This document shows, in pieces, positions 11,101-19,699 of a stretch of DNA of 64,000 nucleotides. The notes under the pieces are model-generated. The model had not been told where the DNA came from and searched no databases. It saw only the letters and a list, made by a program, of their open reading frames with translations. A program made the translations under genes and the position numbers. Origin of the DNA: Rubripirellula lacrimiformis (GTDB lineage Bacteria > Planctomycetota > Planctomycetia > Pirellulales > Pirellulaceae); the NCBI RefSeq assembly GCF_007741535.1, contig NZ_CP036525.1, forward strand, positions 124,001 through 188,000, in the 5' to 3' direction. Every line of letters starts with the position of its first letter. Position 1 is the first letter of the stretch.

Positions 11101-13785
11101 CGAGAATTGAGTCCATTCATATCTGGAACCAATTTTTTCTATTCGTACGAGGGGAACTTTGGATGGAATGACACTCGCCGGCTGCGAGTGGAATTCAATA
11201 ATCCAGTTCGCGAAGTTTCGATCATGGCGATCGGCGCTCCATTGGGGAACCAGCCCCACTATGGTCGGTTGTCAGCCTACAACGCCAACGACGAACTAAT
11301 CGGCACGGTGCTTAGCAACGCGATGCTTGGCGGTAACCGTCAATCGATTTCTGTCTCGTCCTCAAGCGACAATATCGCCTATGCGATTGCCTACGCTGAC
11401 AACACCATCGATCCCAATGCCGCTGCGAACGGACGCTTTGATGGTTTCACCTATCGGCAGTCTGAAATTGCAGCGGTTACCGACGATCAGGGTGGCTATG
11501 AAATCAAGGGACTGTACCCGGGCCAGTACGACATCGTGATTTCCAACAATGCCTCCAATTCGTTGCTGGGACTGGATCCTCGCAGCATCGAGGTTATCAA
11601 ATACGAAAATTTCGTTGTCAGTTCGTCAGCCCGCTTCAATAGTGCGCCAGGCGTTGAACCGGAGTATTCGTTTACCGTCAGCGAAACCGCCCCTGTGGGA
11701 ACCTCCATCGGTGTGGTCGCCGTAGACGATCCCGATGGCCAACCGTTGACGGTTTCGATCGTGGGCGACAACCCGAGTGGTCTGGTGCTGGATCCAAGTA
11801 CGGGCGAATTGCTAGTCGGTCCCAATTCGGTTCTTGATTTCGAAACCAACAACGTGATCACCCTGCGTGTTCAAGTCGACGACGGATTGGTGACGGCCGA
11901 AGCGACCGTGATTGTGAATTTGACCGATGCGAATGAAGCTCCTGTGGTGAACTCTGTCCCGTTTGTGGTTACCGAGGGCACACCTTCGGGGACCAGTTTG
12001 GGACAGGTCACCGCGATCGATTTGGATGAAGGTGCGACGCAGCAATTGACATACGAGATTGTCGGCGGGCCTAGCCAGAACGTGTTCACGATGGATCCAC
12101 AGTCCGGAACGGTCACCCTGGTGGATGCTGGCGCGATCGATTTCGAGGTCGCTGGTGAACTTCGATTCACGGTTCGAGTCAGCGACAATTCGGTGCCGCC
12201 GATGTCGACCGAATTTGAACAGTTGGTCTGGATCGCCGACCAGAATGACCCACCCGCGGTCGCGACCACCCAAATCAACGTTCCCGAAAACACCGCTTCA
12301 CGGTTCGTCGGTACGCTGGTCGCTAATGATCCGGATGCCAACCAGACGCACACCTTCGAACTGCTCGGTGGCACCGGACGCGACCTGTTCCTGGTGCGTC
12401 CCAACGGAACGGTCGAAGTGCGGCCTGGCGCAGTGATCGATTTCGAACAGGGCAGCCAGTACACGCTGCATGTGCGAACCATCGATAGCGGAGCCCCACC
12501 GTTGGCAAACGAAGCGACGGTCAATGTATCGATCATCGATGTGGACGAACTTCCCGAACTAGAAGTTGCCACGGCGACCCTTTCCGAAGGTGCGGTGGCC
12601 GGCGATTCGGTGATCACCCTGTCGGCAGTGGATCCTGATGGTGGCAATGTGCAAACCACGATCACAATGCTCTCTGGGCGCGATGCAAGTAATTTTCAGT
12701 TCGATCCCAATTCGGGATTATTGACGGTCGCACCCGGAGCGGTTCTGGATTTTGAAACCATGCCGATTCAAACCGTTGATTTTCAAATCGATTCCGTCGG
12801 TTCCGATGCGTCGAACCAGGTCCGTTTGCAGATTCAGTTGACCGATGCCAATGATGCCCCGCACATCACCACCAACCAAGTCGTGATCTCTGAACGGGCT
12901 CAATCCGGTGCATTCGCCGGGCGGATTCGTGGGATAGATCCAGACCGCGGCGATACAGTTACCTTCGCGATCACCGGTGGAAATGCCCAAGATCGATTCG
13001 TGATCGATGCGACGTCGGGAATCGTGCGAGTTGCCGAAGGTGCGTCCTTTGACGCCGACGTTGTGGCGGATCCGCTTTCGATCGAAGTTCAAGTTACCGA
13101 TGACACCGGAGCGTCCAGTGTGCACGTCGTGCGTGTCGTGGTCAACGAAGTGAACGAGCCACCGATCTTCCGCTATGGACCGCCGGCGGTATCAAACGTG
13201 ATCAGTGGTGAATTCTTCGAGATGCATATCCCGCACGACCAAGTGGTCGATCCCGAAGGCCGCGAGTTCACGATTGCAATCTTCGATCAACAGGGGACAT
13301 TGCCATCGTGGTTGACCTACCATTCGGACACGCGGACGTTGTCGGGGTACGCCACGCCACAGACGGTGGGGCAGCAAACGTTGACCTTACGAGCGTTTGA
13401 ACCGGGACCGTTGGAACTGCGAACCGATACGACGTTCGACTTGATTGTCTCGGCCGGTCAGCAACCGTTGACCAACAAACACGATCGATTGGACGTGGAT
13501 GCAAGTAACGTCGTGTCGCCGCTGGATGCGTTGCGAGTGATCAACTACATCTCACGCTATGGCAGCGGTGCATCCGTGAACGATCCCCATCCGTTCGCTG
13601 GGTTCGTGGATGTGTCGGGCGATGGCATGGTCACCGCCTTTGACGCGCTGTTGATCTTGAATGGGTTGAAACAAGAATCATCGTCACCGGTTTCCGGCGA
13701 ACAGATCGACGCGGTGCTGGATGATCGCGACGAAACCAACGATCATGCGATGGCAGAATACCTGTTGGAATCGTCGTTGTTCTAA
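8188..13785 (+). CDS. Giant cadherin-repeat surface protein with dockerin
   Basis: About 1865 residues. ATG at 8188 is preferred over the in-frame TTG at 8179. The N-terminus is basic (RSRSRRRR) followed by MLESLEPRCLLA, the LEPR-x-LL export signal found in planctomycete giant proteins. Next comes an SdrD-B-like domain (GDVFIDFDGNAVRG... YLDANENAQFDDGE), then a long WD/NHL-like stretch of repeated strands. From about residue 1165 there are six or so cadherin-type repeats with DxND/ETxxVITLRVQV features. The end carries a dockerin type I pair (DVDASNVVSPLDALRVINYI and DVSGDGMVTAFDALLILN), which suggests calcium-dependent docking to cohesin-bearing partners. Exported; likely cell surface or extracellular matrix. 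Confidence 0.85.
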   Translation: MTKPSHRLNRQHRDSSARSRSRRRRMLESLEPRCLLASLSGDVFIDFDGNAVRGTSELGAADVRVYLDANENAQFDDGEPLTTTNRHGSYQFTDLDPGDYSVRIIADPGDQTAPRVYLGTGYTSTGDGGGVNPTQLFEMSEDGRVTAIGSPTTDRIHGLVRTNDGSLIGISYLTDSVYSIDPGTGQETVLAQAEQDVIGGLAYDSQTDTIYTLASVGGALQLKIVDDQTGLLGDPAPITSELLALNYGSTFFDIDVSSGSVTEVPRQTGSPFASTMDRRSDGVIFGLQGNDLKQFSFSAAGSTASTSSTLSSPIAAISFGADDQLFGVSSSSVFHTIDVATGTVNVGVPITYNSKSISGIQGFDIGPHGTHYLVDATYLYTFNPSTGVATRSPDRSFPPFSPIFTSLTAGPDGELFATLFSTDHPVAQIDPLTGRGSYLATDQASSSFASIVAGGVSGPTQGLSGFGNVSDLTFDPVRNRIVGFDNSSDQFFEFLPSGVGTVLARTDRSLDSWSLAFNGTDFVMFDNGDANKTSVITVNPDTGATSAGFQAGSRIPTEALFFATRGDAAHRVTVADIDVNIETLDFGLAQAQSVGVSTTDYPIVISELVLETSGGLDHINQLVELRGEPDGQLGSNTYFVVVNESDSNPGMIREIIDLSDQPLGQNGYLVLTQAGSPHSVHPSSAHLQGTTTGFGGLPGDLFSSSNALVPQLGGVGFEPSGYFLIQANQPPVIGDDIDEDDNGLADPDGLLADWNVLDSVSIHAAPRSVSQAYGQILLAEQELDEDPTTRTVEPGTPIVLARGSGYAARVGESVGSDADDWIVGTPISSLTDRSGEKLELYGFGTQLPESKVYLERALDHFGEANFVGGVRGTIQSNPALGDLDPTQPVPPPTPAVGVSVLADTNGNRVRDVLDFNADPDLITGPILAGLIGTPDPFSQLGVIPLTHAFPGVTLSTTGSDNQPINFEVQAQRELSPFISGTNFFYSYEGNFGWNDTRRLRVEFNNPVREVSIMAIGAPLGNQPHYGRLSAYNANDELIGTVLSNAMLGGNRQSISVSSSSDNIAYAIAYADNTIDPNAAANGRFDGFTYRQSEIAAVTDDQGGYEIKGLYPGQYDIVISNNASNSLLGLDPRSIEVIKYENFVVSSSARFNSAPGVEPEYSFTVSETAPVGTSIGVVAVDDPDGQPLTVSIVGDNPSGLVLDPSTGELLVGPNSVLDFETNNVITLRVQVDDGLVTAEATVIVNLTDANEAPVVNSVPFVVTEGTPSGTSLGQVTAIDLDEGATQQLTYEIVGGPSQNVFTMDPQSGTVTLVDAGAIDFEVAGELRFTVRVSDNSVPPMSTEFEQLVWIADQNDPPAVATTQINVPENTASRFVGTLVANDPDANQTHTFELLGGTGRDLFLVRPNGTVEVRPGAVIDFEQGSQYTLHVRTIDSGAPPLANEATVNVSIIDVDELPELEVATATLSEGAVAGDSVITLSAVDPDGGNVQTTITMLSGRDASNFQFDPNSGLLTVAPGAVLDFETMPIQTVDFQIDSVGSDASNQVRLQIQLTDANDAPHITTNQVVISERAQSGAFAGRIRGIDPDRGDTVTFAITGGNAQDRFVIDATSGIVRVAEGASFDADVVADPLSIEVQVTDDTGASSVHVVRVVVNEVNEPPIFRYGPPAVSNVISGEFFEMHIPHDQVVDPEGREFTIAIFDQQGTLPSWLTYHSDTRTLSGYATPQTVGQQTLTLRAFEPGPLELRTDTTFDLIVSAGQQPLTNKHDRLDVDASNVVSPLDALRVINYISRYGSGASVNDPHPFAGFVDVSGDGMVTAFDALLILNGLKQESSSPVSGEQIDAVLDDRDETNDHAMAEYLLESSLF

Positions 13786-13894
13786 CGCTCCGTTCCGATT
13801 GGAACGTCGGATCTACCGCAGTGGATGTCGCCTAAAATCCCTGCGGATATGGACCATCATCCCAGCCCGCTGCCTTCCTGCACGGCGAATCCAC

Positions 13895-13928
13895 GAAAAA
13901 AGCCAGCCGCCTGGATGGCGACTGGCTT
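13895..13928 (-). terminator. Rho-independent terminator of the Fe-S carrier gene
   Basis: On the minus strand, a strong hairpin (outer arms AAGCCAG / CTGGCTT, inner arms CGCC / GGCG) is followed by a run of six T, 32 bases past the stop at 13960. Confidence 0.8.
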
Positions 13929-13959
13929 CATTTCGAAGGTGTCTGGTCGGCACAGGCGA

Positions 13960-14292
13960 CTAGGCCTGGAACGAGCTACCGCAACCGCAGCTTTTCACTG
14001 CATTGGGGTTTTCGAACGTGAAGCCTTGCTTCTCTAGGCTCTCGTACCAGTCGACGGTGGTTCCGTCCAAGTACAGGGCGCTTTTCTTGTCCACGACAAC
14101 CGCGACGCCATGGTGGTCGTACTTGGTGTCGACTTTGTCATCGAAGCTATCGTCGAAATTCAGGGTATAGCTGAATCCGCTGCAACCGCCGGCTGCAATT
14201 CCGATCCGCAAAACCATGTCGTCGCCGAAGTTGTGCTCTTTTTGGAACCGCTTGACTTCTTCGGCGGCTCGTTCCGTCAATTTGACTGCCAT
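13960..14292 (-). CDS. erpA: HesB/IscA/ErpA-type iron-sulfur cluster carrier
   Basis: 110 residues from the ATG at 14292, the normal length for A-type carriers. It has the three conserved cysteines: one in GGCSGFSY and two in the C-terminal CGCG motif (KSCGCGSSF). A-type carriers accept a [2Fe-2S] or [4Fe-4S] cluster from IscU or SufU and pass it to apo-enzymes in the cytoplasm. The name ErpA is used for the closest general type; IscA or SufA cannot be excluded from sequence alone. It is a single gene with its own strong terminator. Confidence 0.85.
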   Translation of the reverse strand: MAVKLTERAAEEVKRFQKEHNFGDDMVLRIGIAAGGCSGFSYTLNFDDSFDDKVDTKYDHHGVAVVVDKKSALYLDGTTVDWYESLEKQGFTFENPNAVKSCGCGSSFQA

Positions 14293-14667
14293 CTTTGATT
14301 CGACCCTTCGTCTTGGACGATTTCGGTGAAGTTGTGTTTGTGAGGTAAACCGCCGCAAGGCGGGCACCGATTCACCCCTATGATATTCAGCTTAGCCACT
14401 CCGCGGCAAGCGCAAGCGTCTCCGATCCACCCTTTGCGTGTCAAAAGACCTGCGTTTTACCCGGTTTTTCGGGCAAAGCCTCGTTGATTCCATCATCCAA
14501 ATGGTTCGACAATCGGGCGAGATTGGGGGGCATGCCCGAACGTGGGCGTGCCAATCGCCGGCTTTCGGCGTACAACGGAAGCAGCCCCAAGCATGCTGGG
14601 ACCTAGGTTCAGCACCGTGATCGGGCTCTTTCCCGACGTCATTCCCTGCCCCCCCGACAGCGATCTT
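14293..14667. promoter_or_regulatory. Divergent intergenic region
   Basis: Separates the divergent Fe-S carrier and rhomboid genes and must carry both promoters. In-frame codons upstream of the rhomboid ATG are open as far as 14542 but are Pro-rich and unlike the family. No other feature seen. Confidence 0.4.
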
Positions 14668-15756
14668 ATGCGGCGAATCGGCACATTTTCTGACGAACCC
14701 TCCGCTCGGCAGTTCGCCGATTACCTGGCTTCCGAGTCGATCGACGCAACGATTGATAGCGATTCTGCGGATCCAGCGGATGACCCTTCGGCGGCCGGCC
14801 CATCGGTTTGGCACCTGTGGATCCGTCACGAAAATGACGTCGCCCGATCCAAAGAGGCGCTGACCGCCTTTCGTGCCAATCCGGAATCAGCCCAGTTCAA
14901 GGTCGACGTCCAACAACTGGTTTCGCCGGTGGCCGCAAATTCGTCGGCCGCCAAACAAACCGCCGATGTCGCAGCGGAGCCGGCGTCGACGGCACGCAAG
15001 CTGGCTCCTTCGGCCTCGCAGATTGCAGCGGACACTCAATTTCGGACCGATTCCGCCGACGATATTCTGTTGGCCGACGAAGTGCGTCAGCAGCGAACTC
15101 CCGTCACGATCGCCATCATCGTGCTATCGGTGATCATCAGTTTTACAACCAATTTTGGATCTCCACGCGGTTCTGCCAAACCAGGTGAACTTTCTCTGGA
15201 ACAGCGTGTCTATCGTGAGTTGTCTTTTGTTGATCGGGACAGCTTCGATCAATCAGGCGGGAACCCATTTACGTCGATCGTCGATGGCCAAGTCTGGCGA
15301 TGGGTGACACCGATGTTTCTTCACGGCGACGAGTTCCATTTGGCGTTCAACATGCTCGGGCTTTTTTTCTTGGGGAGCACGTTGGAACGACTGCAGGGTT
15401 CGTTTCGATTTCTGATTTTGGTCTTGGTGTCTCAAGTCGCTGGGATGCTGCTGCAAGTTTCCATACCGCCCTATGAATGGTTGCCAGCAACTTTACACGG
15501 GTCACCCTTTGCGATCGGCGCATCAGGTGCAGTGTATGGATTGTTTGGGTTCCTGTGGATTCGTCCGTTGATTGATCGCGACTACCCGATTCATCTGGAT
15601 CCGATTGTTGTGGTCATGATGTTGGGATTTTTGGTGGCGTGCATGATGTCTTGGGTGCCCAACGTTGCCAACGGCGCTCACCTAGGTGGATTGCTCGGTG
15701 GCGTCGTGGTCGCGGTCGTCGGGTATATCCTCAGTCCGATCCAGGCGAAACCATAG
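14668..15756 (+). CDS. Rhomboid family intramembrane serine protease
   Basis: About 362 residues from the ATG at 14668 (MRRIGTFSDEPSARQF). The N-terminal 90 residues form a soluble domain like that before GlpG-type rhomboids. A linker rich in Ala and Ser follows, then six or so membrane segments. Rhomboid landmarks are HLAFNMLGLF in TM2 (histidine and asparagine of the oxyanion region), the serine motif GASGAVYG and the catalytic histidine in NGAHLGG. It should cleave membrane proteins within the inner membrane. The MATE gene follows six bases later on the same strand, so they are probably co-transcribed. Confidence 0.88.
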   Translation: MRRIGTFSDEPSARQFADYLASESIDATIDSDSADPADDPSAAGPSVWHLWIRHENDVARSKEALTAFRANPESAQFKVDVQQLVSPVAANSSAAKQTADVAAEPASTARKLAPSASQIAADTQFRTDSADDILLADEVRQQRTPVTIAIIVLSVIISFTTNFGSPRGSAKPGELSLEQRVYRELSFVDRDSFDQSGGNPFTSIVDGQVWRWVTPMFLHGDEFHLAFNMLGLFFLGSTLERLQGSFRFLILVLVSQVAGMLLQVSIPPYEWLPATLHGSPFAIGASGAVYGLFGFLWIRPLIDRDYPIHLDPIVVVMMLGFLVACMMSWVPNVANGAHLGGLLGGVVVAVVGYILSPIQAKP

Positions 15757-15762
15757 CTGGCC

Positions 15763-17223
15763 ATGACTGACGCTGGAACGCCACAGACGCGGTTGTCTGA
15801 TTCGGGAATGCCTGTCATGTCGTCGTCGGAACCCCTGCCAACCCCCGACGGTCAGCCATCGATGATGGCGGCGATCGCCGAAGTGTTCCGGGTCGCGTTG
15901 CCGTTGATGATCAGCACCGGCACGTTTTCGCTGGTCCTGTTTGCCGATCGCACGTTCCTGTTGTCCTATGACGGCGCATCGATGAGTGCGGCGATGGCGG
16001 GCGGCAATCTGTTTTGGGTTTTGGTTTGTTTGCCGGTCGGCATCGTGTCGATGACCGGCGCCATCGTCGGGCAATACGTGGGTGCCCATCAACCCGAACG
16101 GATCGGCCGATTTCTGTGGCAATCCGTTTGGATATCGTTGGCGTTTGCGCCCATGTTTGCGTTTTTTGCCGCGATCGCACCATGGTTGTTTCATGCAACC
16201 GGCCAACCCGATTCGCTGGTATCGCTAGAGTCCACGTATTTGCGACTGTTGTTGATCGGCGCCGTCGGCAATGTGTTGGAAACGGCGCTTAGCGGATTCT
16301 TTAGCGGCACAGAGCGAACCTCTGTGATCATGTGGGTTTCGATCGCTTCCGGCGTACTGAACGTTGTTCTAGACATCGTGCTGATTTTCGGTCTGCCAGC
16401 AGATCCGTTTTTCGGATGGGCGTTGCCGGCAATGGGGATCGCTGGCGCGGCGATCGCAAGCGTGATCGCGTTCTGGTTCAAGGCCGCGGTCTACATCGCG
16501 CTGCTTTTACGACCCCGGCATCAGGAACAGTACCAGTTGATTCGTGGTTGGGGCATCGACTGGCCGATGATTCGCAACTTGATCTACTTTGGGGTGCCGA
16601 CCGGCTTGATGTATGTAACGGAGGCCGGTGGGTTTACGGTGATGGTGTTACGCATCGGAACCTACGGCGATATCCCGCTGCGAGCGACGACGATGGCGAT
16701 CAATTTCAACATGGTGGCCTTCATCCCCTTGATCGGAGTGTCGATCGCGGCATCCGTCTTGATGGGACGATACCTGGTCGAAAGTGGTCCGCAACGAGCG
16801 CTGCGAAACGTTCATGCCGCGTTGGTGATCGGGTTCGTTTACAGCGCCACCTGGATGGCGGCCTACCTGCTGTTCCCCGATTGGATGATGTCGCTCTACG
16901 AACACAGTGCGACGGATCCCGAATCGGTCCAGGCGATCGCTCTTGCCCGCAACCTGTTGAAGTACGTTGCGGTCTATGTGGTGTTGGATGCAGCCCAGTT
17001 GATATTGGCCGGATCACTGCGCGGCGCCGGGGACACATGGTTCGTGTTGGCCGGCGGTGTCACCGCATCGATCGTCGCGCTAGCGATTGGATTCTGGGGC
17101 GAACCCGATCAGGCTGGACTGCATTGGTGGTGGACCATCATTACCGTCTGGGTTTGGATGTTGGCGACGACAATGGCCGTTCGCTTCATGCAAGGAAAAT
17201 GGAAAACGATGCGGATGGTTTGA
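15763..17223 (+). CDS. MATE family efflux transporter
   Basis: 486 residues with about twelve hydrophobic segments in two similar halves, the MATE/NorM layout. The start of the transporter core (FRVALPLMISTGTFSLVLF, then DRTFL) and the central GAGDTWFVL segment in TM10-11 are typical. MATE proteins expel cationic organic compounds in exchange for sodium ions or protons at the inner membrane. About 40 hydrophilic residues precede the core, longer than usual. It follows the rhomboid gene closely and likely shares its transcript. The substrate is unknown. Confidence 0.85.
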   Translation: MTDAGTPQTRLSDSGMPVMSSSEPLPTPDGQPSMMAAIAEVFRVALPLMISTGTFSLVLFADRTFLLSYDGASMSAAMAGGNLFWVLVCLPVGIVSMTGAIVGQYVGAHQPERIGRFLWQSVWISLAFAPMFAFFAAIAPWLFHATGQPDSLVSLESTYLRLLLIGAVGNVLETALSGFFSGTERTSVIMWVSIASGVLNVVLDIVLIFGLPADPFFGWALPAMGIAGAAIASVIAFWFKAAVYIALLLRPRHQEQYQLIRGWGIDWPMIRNLIYFGVPTGLMYVTEAGGFTVMVLRIGTYGDIPLRATTMAINFNMVAFIPLIGVSIAASVLMGRYLVESGPQRALRNVHAALVIGFVYSATWMAAYLLFPDWMMSLYEHSATDPESVQAIALARNLLKYVAVYVVLDAAQLILAGSLRGAGDTWFVLAGGVTASIVALAIGFWGEPDQAGLHWWWTIITVWVWMLATTMAVRFMQGKWKTMRMV

Positions 17224-17248
17224 CAGGGGCACCCCGGTTTGCAGGGGA

Positions 17249-18421
17249 CTATTGCAGGTCCGTCAAACTGACGTCGGTCCGGTAACGTTTTCCGTCACGG
17301 TATATGATCATGGCGGTGTTTTGCCCGATCGGGGTCAGTCCCACCTGGGCGACCAAGTGATCATCGCTTTCGACCCGCCGGCCATTGAATTCGACGATGA
17401 TGTCGCCGCGTTGCAGGTGAGCCGATGCTGCTGGCGAACCGGGACGAACGTTCTTGACCAACGCTCCGCTAGGCAAGAAATCGTATCCCGCGGCTGCCAG
17501 ATCGGCGGTCGTAAAGTCGGGATCCAAGGTGACGCCCAAGTAGCCTCGACGTAAACGCCCATAGCTAGCCAACTGGTCTGCGACCTGCATCACCATGTTG
17601 ATCGGGATGGCAAAACCGATCCCTTCGCTGCCGCCACTGCTGCTAGCGATCGCGGTATTCAGGCCGATGACTTCGCCACGAAGGTTCAACAGCGGGCCAC
17701 CGCTATTGCCCGGATTGATGGCGGCATCGGTTTGGAAAAAGTCTTGAAGGTCGATCTTTTGGGTGCCCAGCGACAGGTCTCGCCGCCCCTTGGCACTGAG
17801 GATGCCGAAGGTCACCGAGTGGCTTAGGCCAAACGGGCTGCCGATGGCGATCACGAAGTCACCGATTTCGACCGAATCACTGTTCGCCATCCGAGCCACC
17901 GGTAGATCGGGCTGGTCGATCTTCAACATGGCTACGTCGGTGCTGGCGTCGGACAGCACCTTGGTGGGATAGAATTCCCGACCGCTGGCCGAACGTAGCA
18001 TGATTTGCCGCGGACTGGCGCCTTGGATGACGTGACGGTTTGTCAGCACCCATGATTCGCCTTTCGAAGTCATCACGATCACGCCGCTGCCGGCTTCGTC
18101 ATACGACTGCGAATCCTCGGTCTTGTGGGCTTCGATGTGAATGACGCTAGGTTTGACCAGCTGCGAAACGCGACGCACCAAGCTCCCCAACCGGTCAAAG
18201 GCATTGAATTCCTCGGCCAGTTCATTGAACATCCGCTCGCGCTGCGAATCCAAAACGACCGATGATGGGCCGGACGTGTCCAGCGACATTCGTCGGACGC
18301 TGACCGACTGACCGTCACGCTGGTCTTGGGCATTGGCGGCAATGGGACCAAGCACGCAGGCAGCGCAAAAGAACAGTAGTTTGCGACGGCGTGCCAATCG
18401 GCGATACATATTCGAAACCAT
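17249..18421 (-). CDS. HtrA/DegP-like periplasmic serine protease with one PDZ domain
   Basis: 390 residues from the ATG at 18421 (an ATG at 18409 is equally possible). The signal peptide RRRKLLFFCAACVLG ends at ANA. The trypsin-like domain has the complete triad: His in LTNRHVI, Asp in STDVAMLKID, and Ser in NPGNSGGPL. A single PDZ domain follows (GYLGVTLDPDF ... GSPAASAHLQRGDIIVEFNG). HtrA proteases degrade or refold damaged envelope proteins. A Leu/Glu-rich helix of about 50 residues lies between the signal peptide and the protease domain. It ends convergently with the MATE gene, 25 bases apart. Confidence 0.88.
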   Translation of the reverse strand: MVSNMYRRLARRRKLLFFCAACVLGPIAANAQDQRDGQSVSVRRMSLDTSGPSSVVLDSQRERMFNELAEEFNAFDRLGSLVRRVSQLVKPSVIHIEAHKTEDSQSYDEAGSGVIVMTSKGESWVLTNRHVIQGASPRQIMLRSASGREFYPTKVLSDASTDVAMLKIDQPDLPVARMANSDSVEIGDFVIAIGSPFGLSHSVTFGILSAKGRRDLSLGTQKIDLQDFFQTDAAINPGNSGGPLLNLRGEVIGLNTAIASSSGGSEGIGFAIPINMVMQVADQLASYGRLRRGYLGVTLDPDFTTADLAAAGYDFLPSGALVKNVRPGSPAASAHLQRGDIIVEFNGRRVESDDHLVAQVGLTPIGQNTAMIIYRDGKRYRTDVSLTDLQ

Positions 18422-18574
18422 GGGCGCAACAATCGACGAGTGCAGGATGGGAGGACAACCGGGGAGGGTTGGTGCAATCTTAGGCATCGACCATTGGTGT
18501 GGGCCAGCTTTTCGTAAGCTGTTGGCGGCATCCCTGCGCGCGTCATCTGTCAAAATCCTTATCGCCGTTGCAAT

Positions 18575-18604
18575 AAAAAACGGCCGGACAATCGTCCGGC
18601 CGTT
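18575..18604 (-). terminator. Rho-independent terminator of the DksA/TraR gene
   Basis: Perfect 11-bp stem AACGGCCGGAC / GTCCGGCCGTT with a 4-base loop, followed on the minus strand by a T run. It lies 55 bases downstream of the stop at 18660. Confidence 0.85.
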
Positions 18605-18659
18605 AGGCGCTGTGGCAGTCGCTTGGACGTTTGTTCAAGCGGTTATTCGGGTCGTAGGA

Positions 18660-19073
18660 TTAGACCGGGTCAACTTCGGCGCTATCGAACACGCGGTTCC
18701 ATAAAACGGAACTACCGCTACCGTTACGATTTTCTGCCTTGCGGCGGCAATCGATACAGTCGGTTGCGTAAGGAATGGCTCGTAACCGGGTTAGCGGGAT
18801 TGGTTTGCCGCACCCTTCGCAATCGCCATAGCACCCTTGGTCAAAACGAGTGATGGCATCATTGATGGCTGTCAGTTCTCGGCTTTCCGCTTCGATCAAC
18901 TGGCTGTTCAATTCGTCTTGAACCGAGTCGGCGGCGGCATCCAAAATGTCGCCCGTCTTCTCTTGATGCAGTTCTCTTAGCAGGCTTAGGTCGCCCTCGA
19001 GAGCGCGGTGCAACGCATCGCGACGACGAACCAACTGGTCACGAAGCTTTTTGATGGATTCATTTCTCGGCAT
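18660..19073 (-). CDS. DksA/TraR family zinc-finger protein
   Basis: 137 residues from the ATG at 19073. The N-terminal half is a helical, coiled-coil-like region (KLRDQLVRRRDALHRAL). The second half carries the TraR/DksA four-cysteine finger GDCEGCGKPI ... TDCIDCRRKAE. DksA-type proteins enter the secondary channel of RNA polymerase and adjust transcription, with ppGpp in many bacteria. The loop aspartates needed for DksA activity cannot be confirmed by eye, so a general TraR/DksA-like role is all that is supported. Monocistronic, with its own terminator. Confidence 0.85.
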   Translation of the reverse strand: MPRNESIKKLRDQLVRRRDALHRALEGDLSLLRELHQEKTGDILDAAADSVQDELNSQLIEAESRELTAINDAITRFDQGCYGDCEGCGKPIPLTRLRAIPYATDCIDCRRKAENRNGSGSSVLWNRVFDSAEVDPV

Positions 19074-19699
19074 CGCATCACCTCTGTTGGAAAAAGTAAG
19101 GTCGCCGCGATAAGGCGTTGGAAGGCTGGAATGGTGTTTCGACCGCAGCGATAGAACCACCGCCAACCATCCCTATGCCGCTCGATCCGATTCGCCTGAA
19201 CTTCACCGGCATCAAGATCGAATAGCTGAACTTTTGTTCAGATGGGTGGGTGTGACTTCCACTGGGGGCTTTGATCATACGCAGGGTCGCTCGGGAAGGT
19301 TTTCCAGTTTGACCGCTCGTCGCGCTGATTTCGTCCAATCCCATCATAGGAACAAGGGCAAGGAAACCACCCTCGAGACCAAAAAATGATGGCATTCGAG
19401 GTTCTCGAGGGTGCGCAAGTGACCGATTGCAAAGGCTTTGCAGCTAATCCGGCCGCGCCCGCTTTCTGGTCGGCGGGGCGGACATTTCGGCTCTTTTTCC
19501 GCCCCGCCAGGGCATCAGACTGCGAAAACTGCTGTGCCGCCGACCGGAACTGGGTGCTAAAAACGGCTCAGCCCATCCAGTTTGACTCACCGGAGCGACC
19601 GTATCGTCCGAAAAAGATACGGGGCCACAATGCGCGACCACGCAGCGGCATAGCGTTTTGCCCAAACTGTATTTGTTCGATTAGTAAGGGATAGTCACG
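19074..19699. promoter_or_regulatory. Long divergent intergenic region
   Basis: 626 bases between the DksA/TraR gene and the FHA-protein gene. No gene with domain support was found. The only structure I can show is the G+C-rich inverted repeat listed separately at 19472-19508. Promoters for both flanking genes must lie here. Confidence 0.45.
19472..19508. repeat. Inverted repeat upstream of the FHA-protein gene
   Basis: GGCGGGGCGG and CCGCCCCGCC form a perfect 10-bp stem with a 17-base loop containing CTCTTTTT. It could be a transcript hairpin or a leftover terminator. It is about 190 bases before the GTG start at 19700. Confidence 0.5.
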
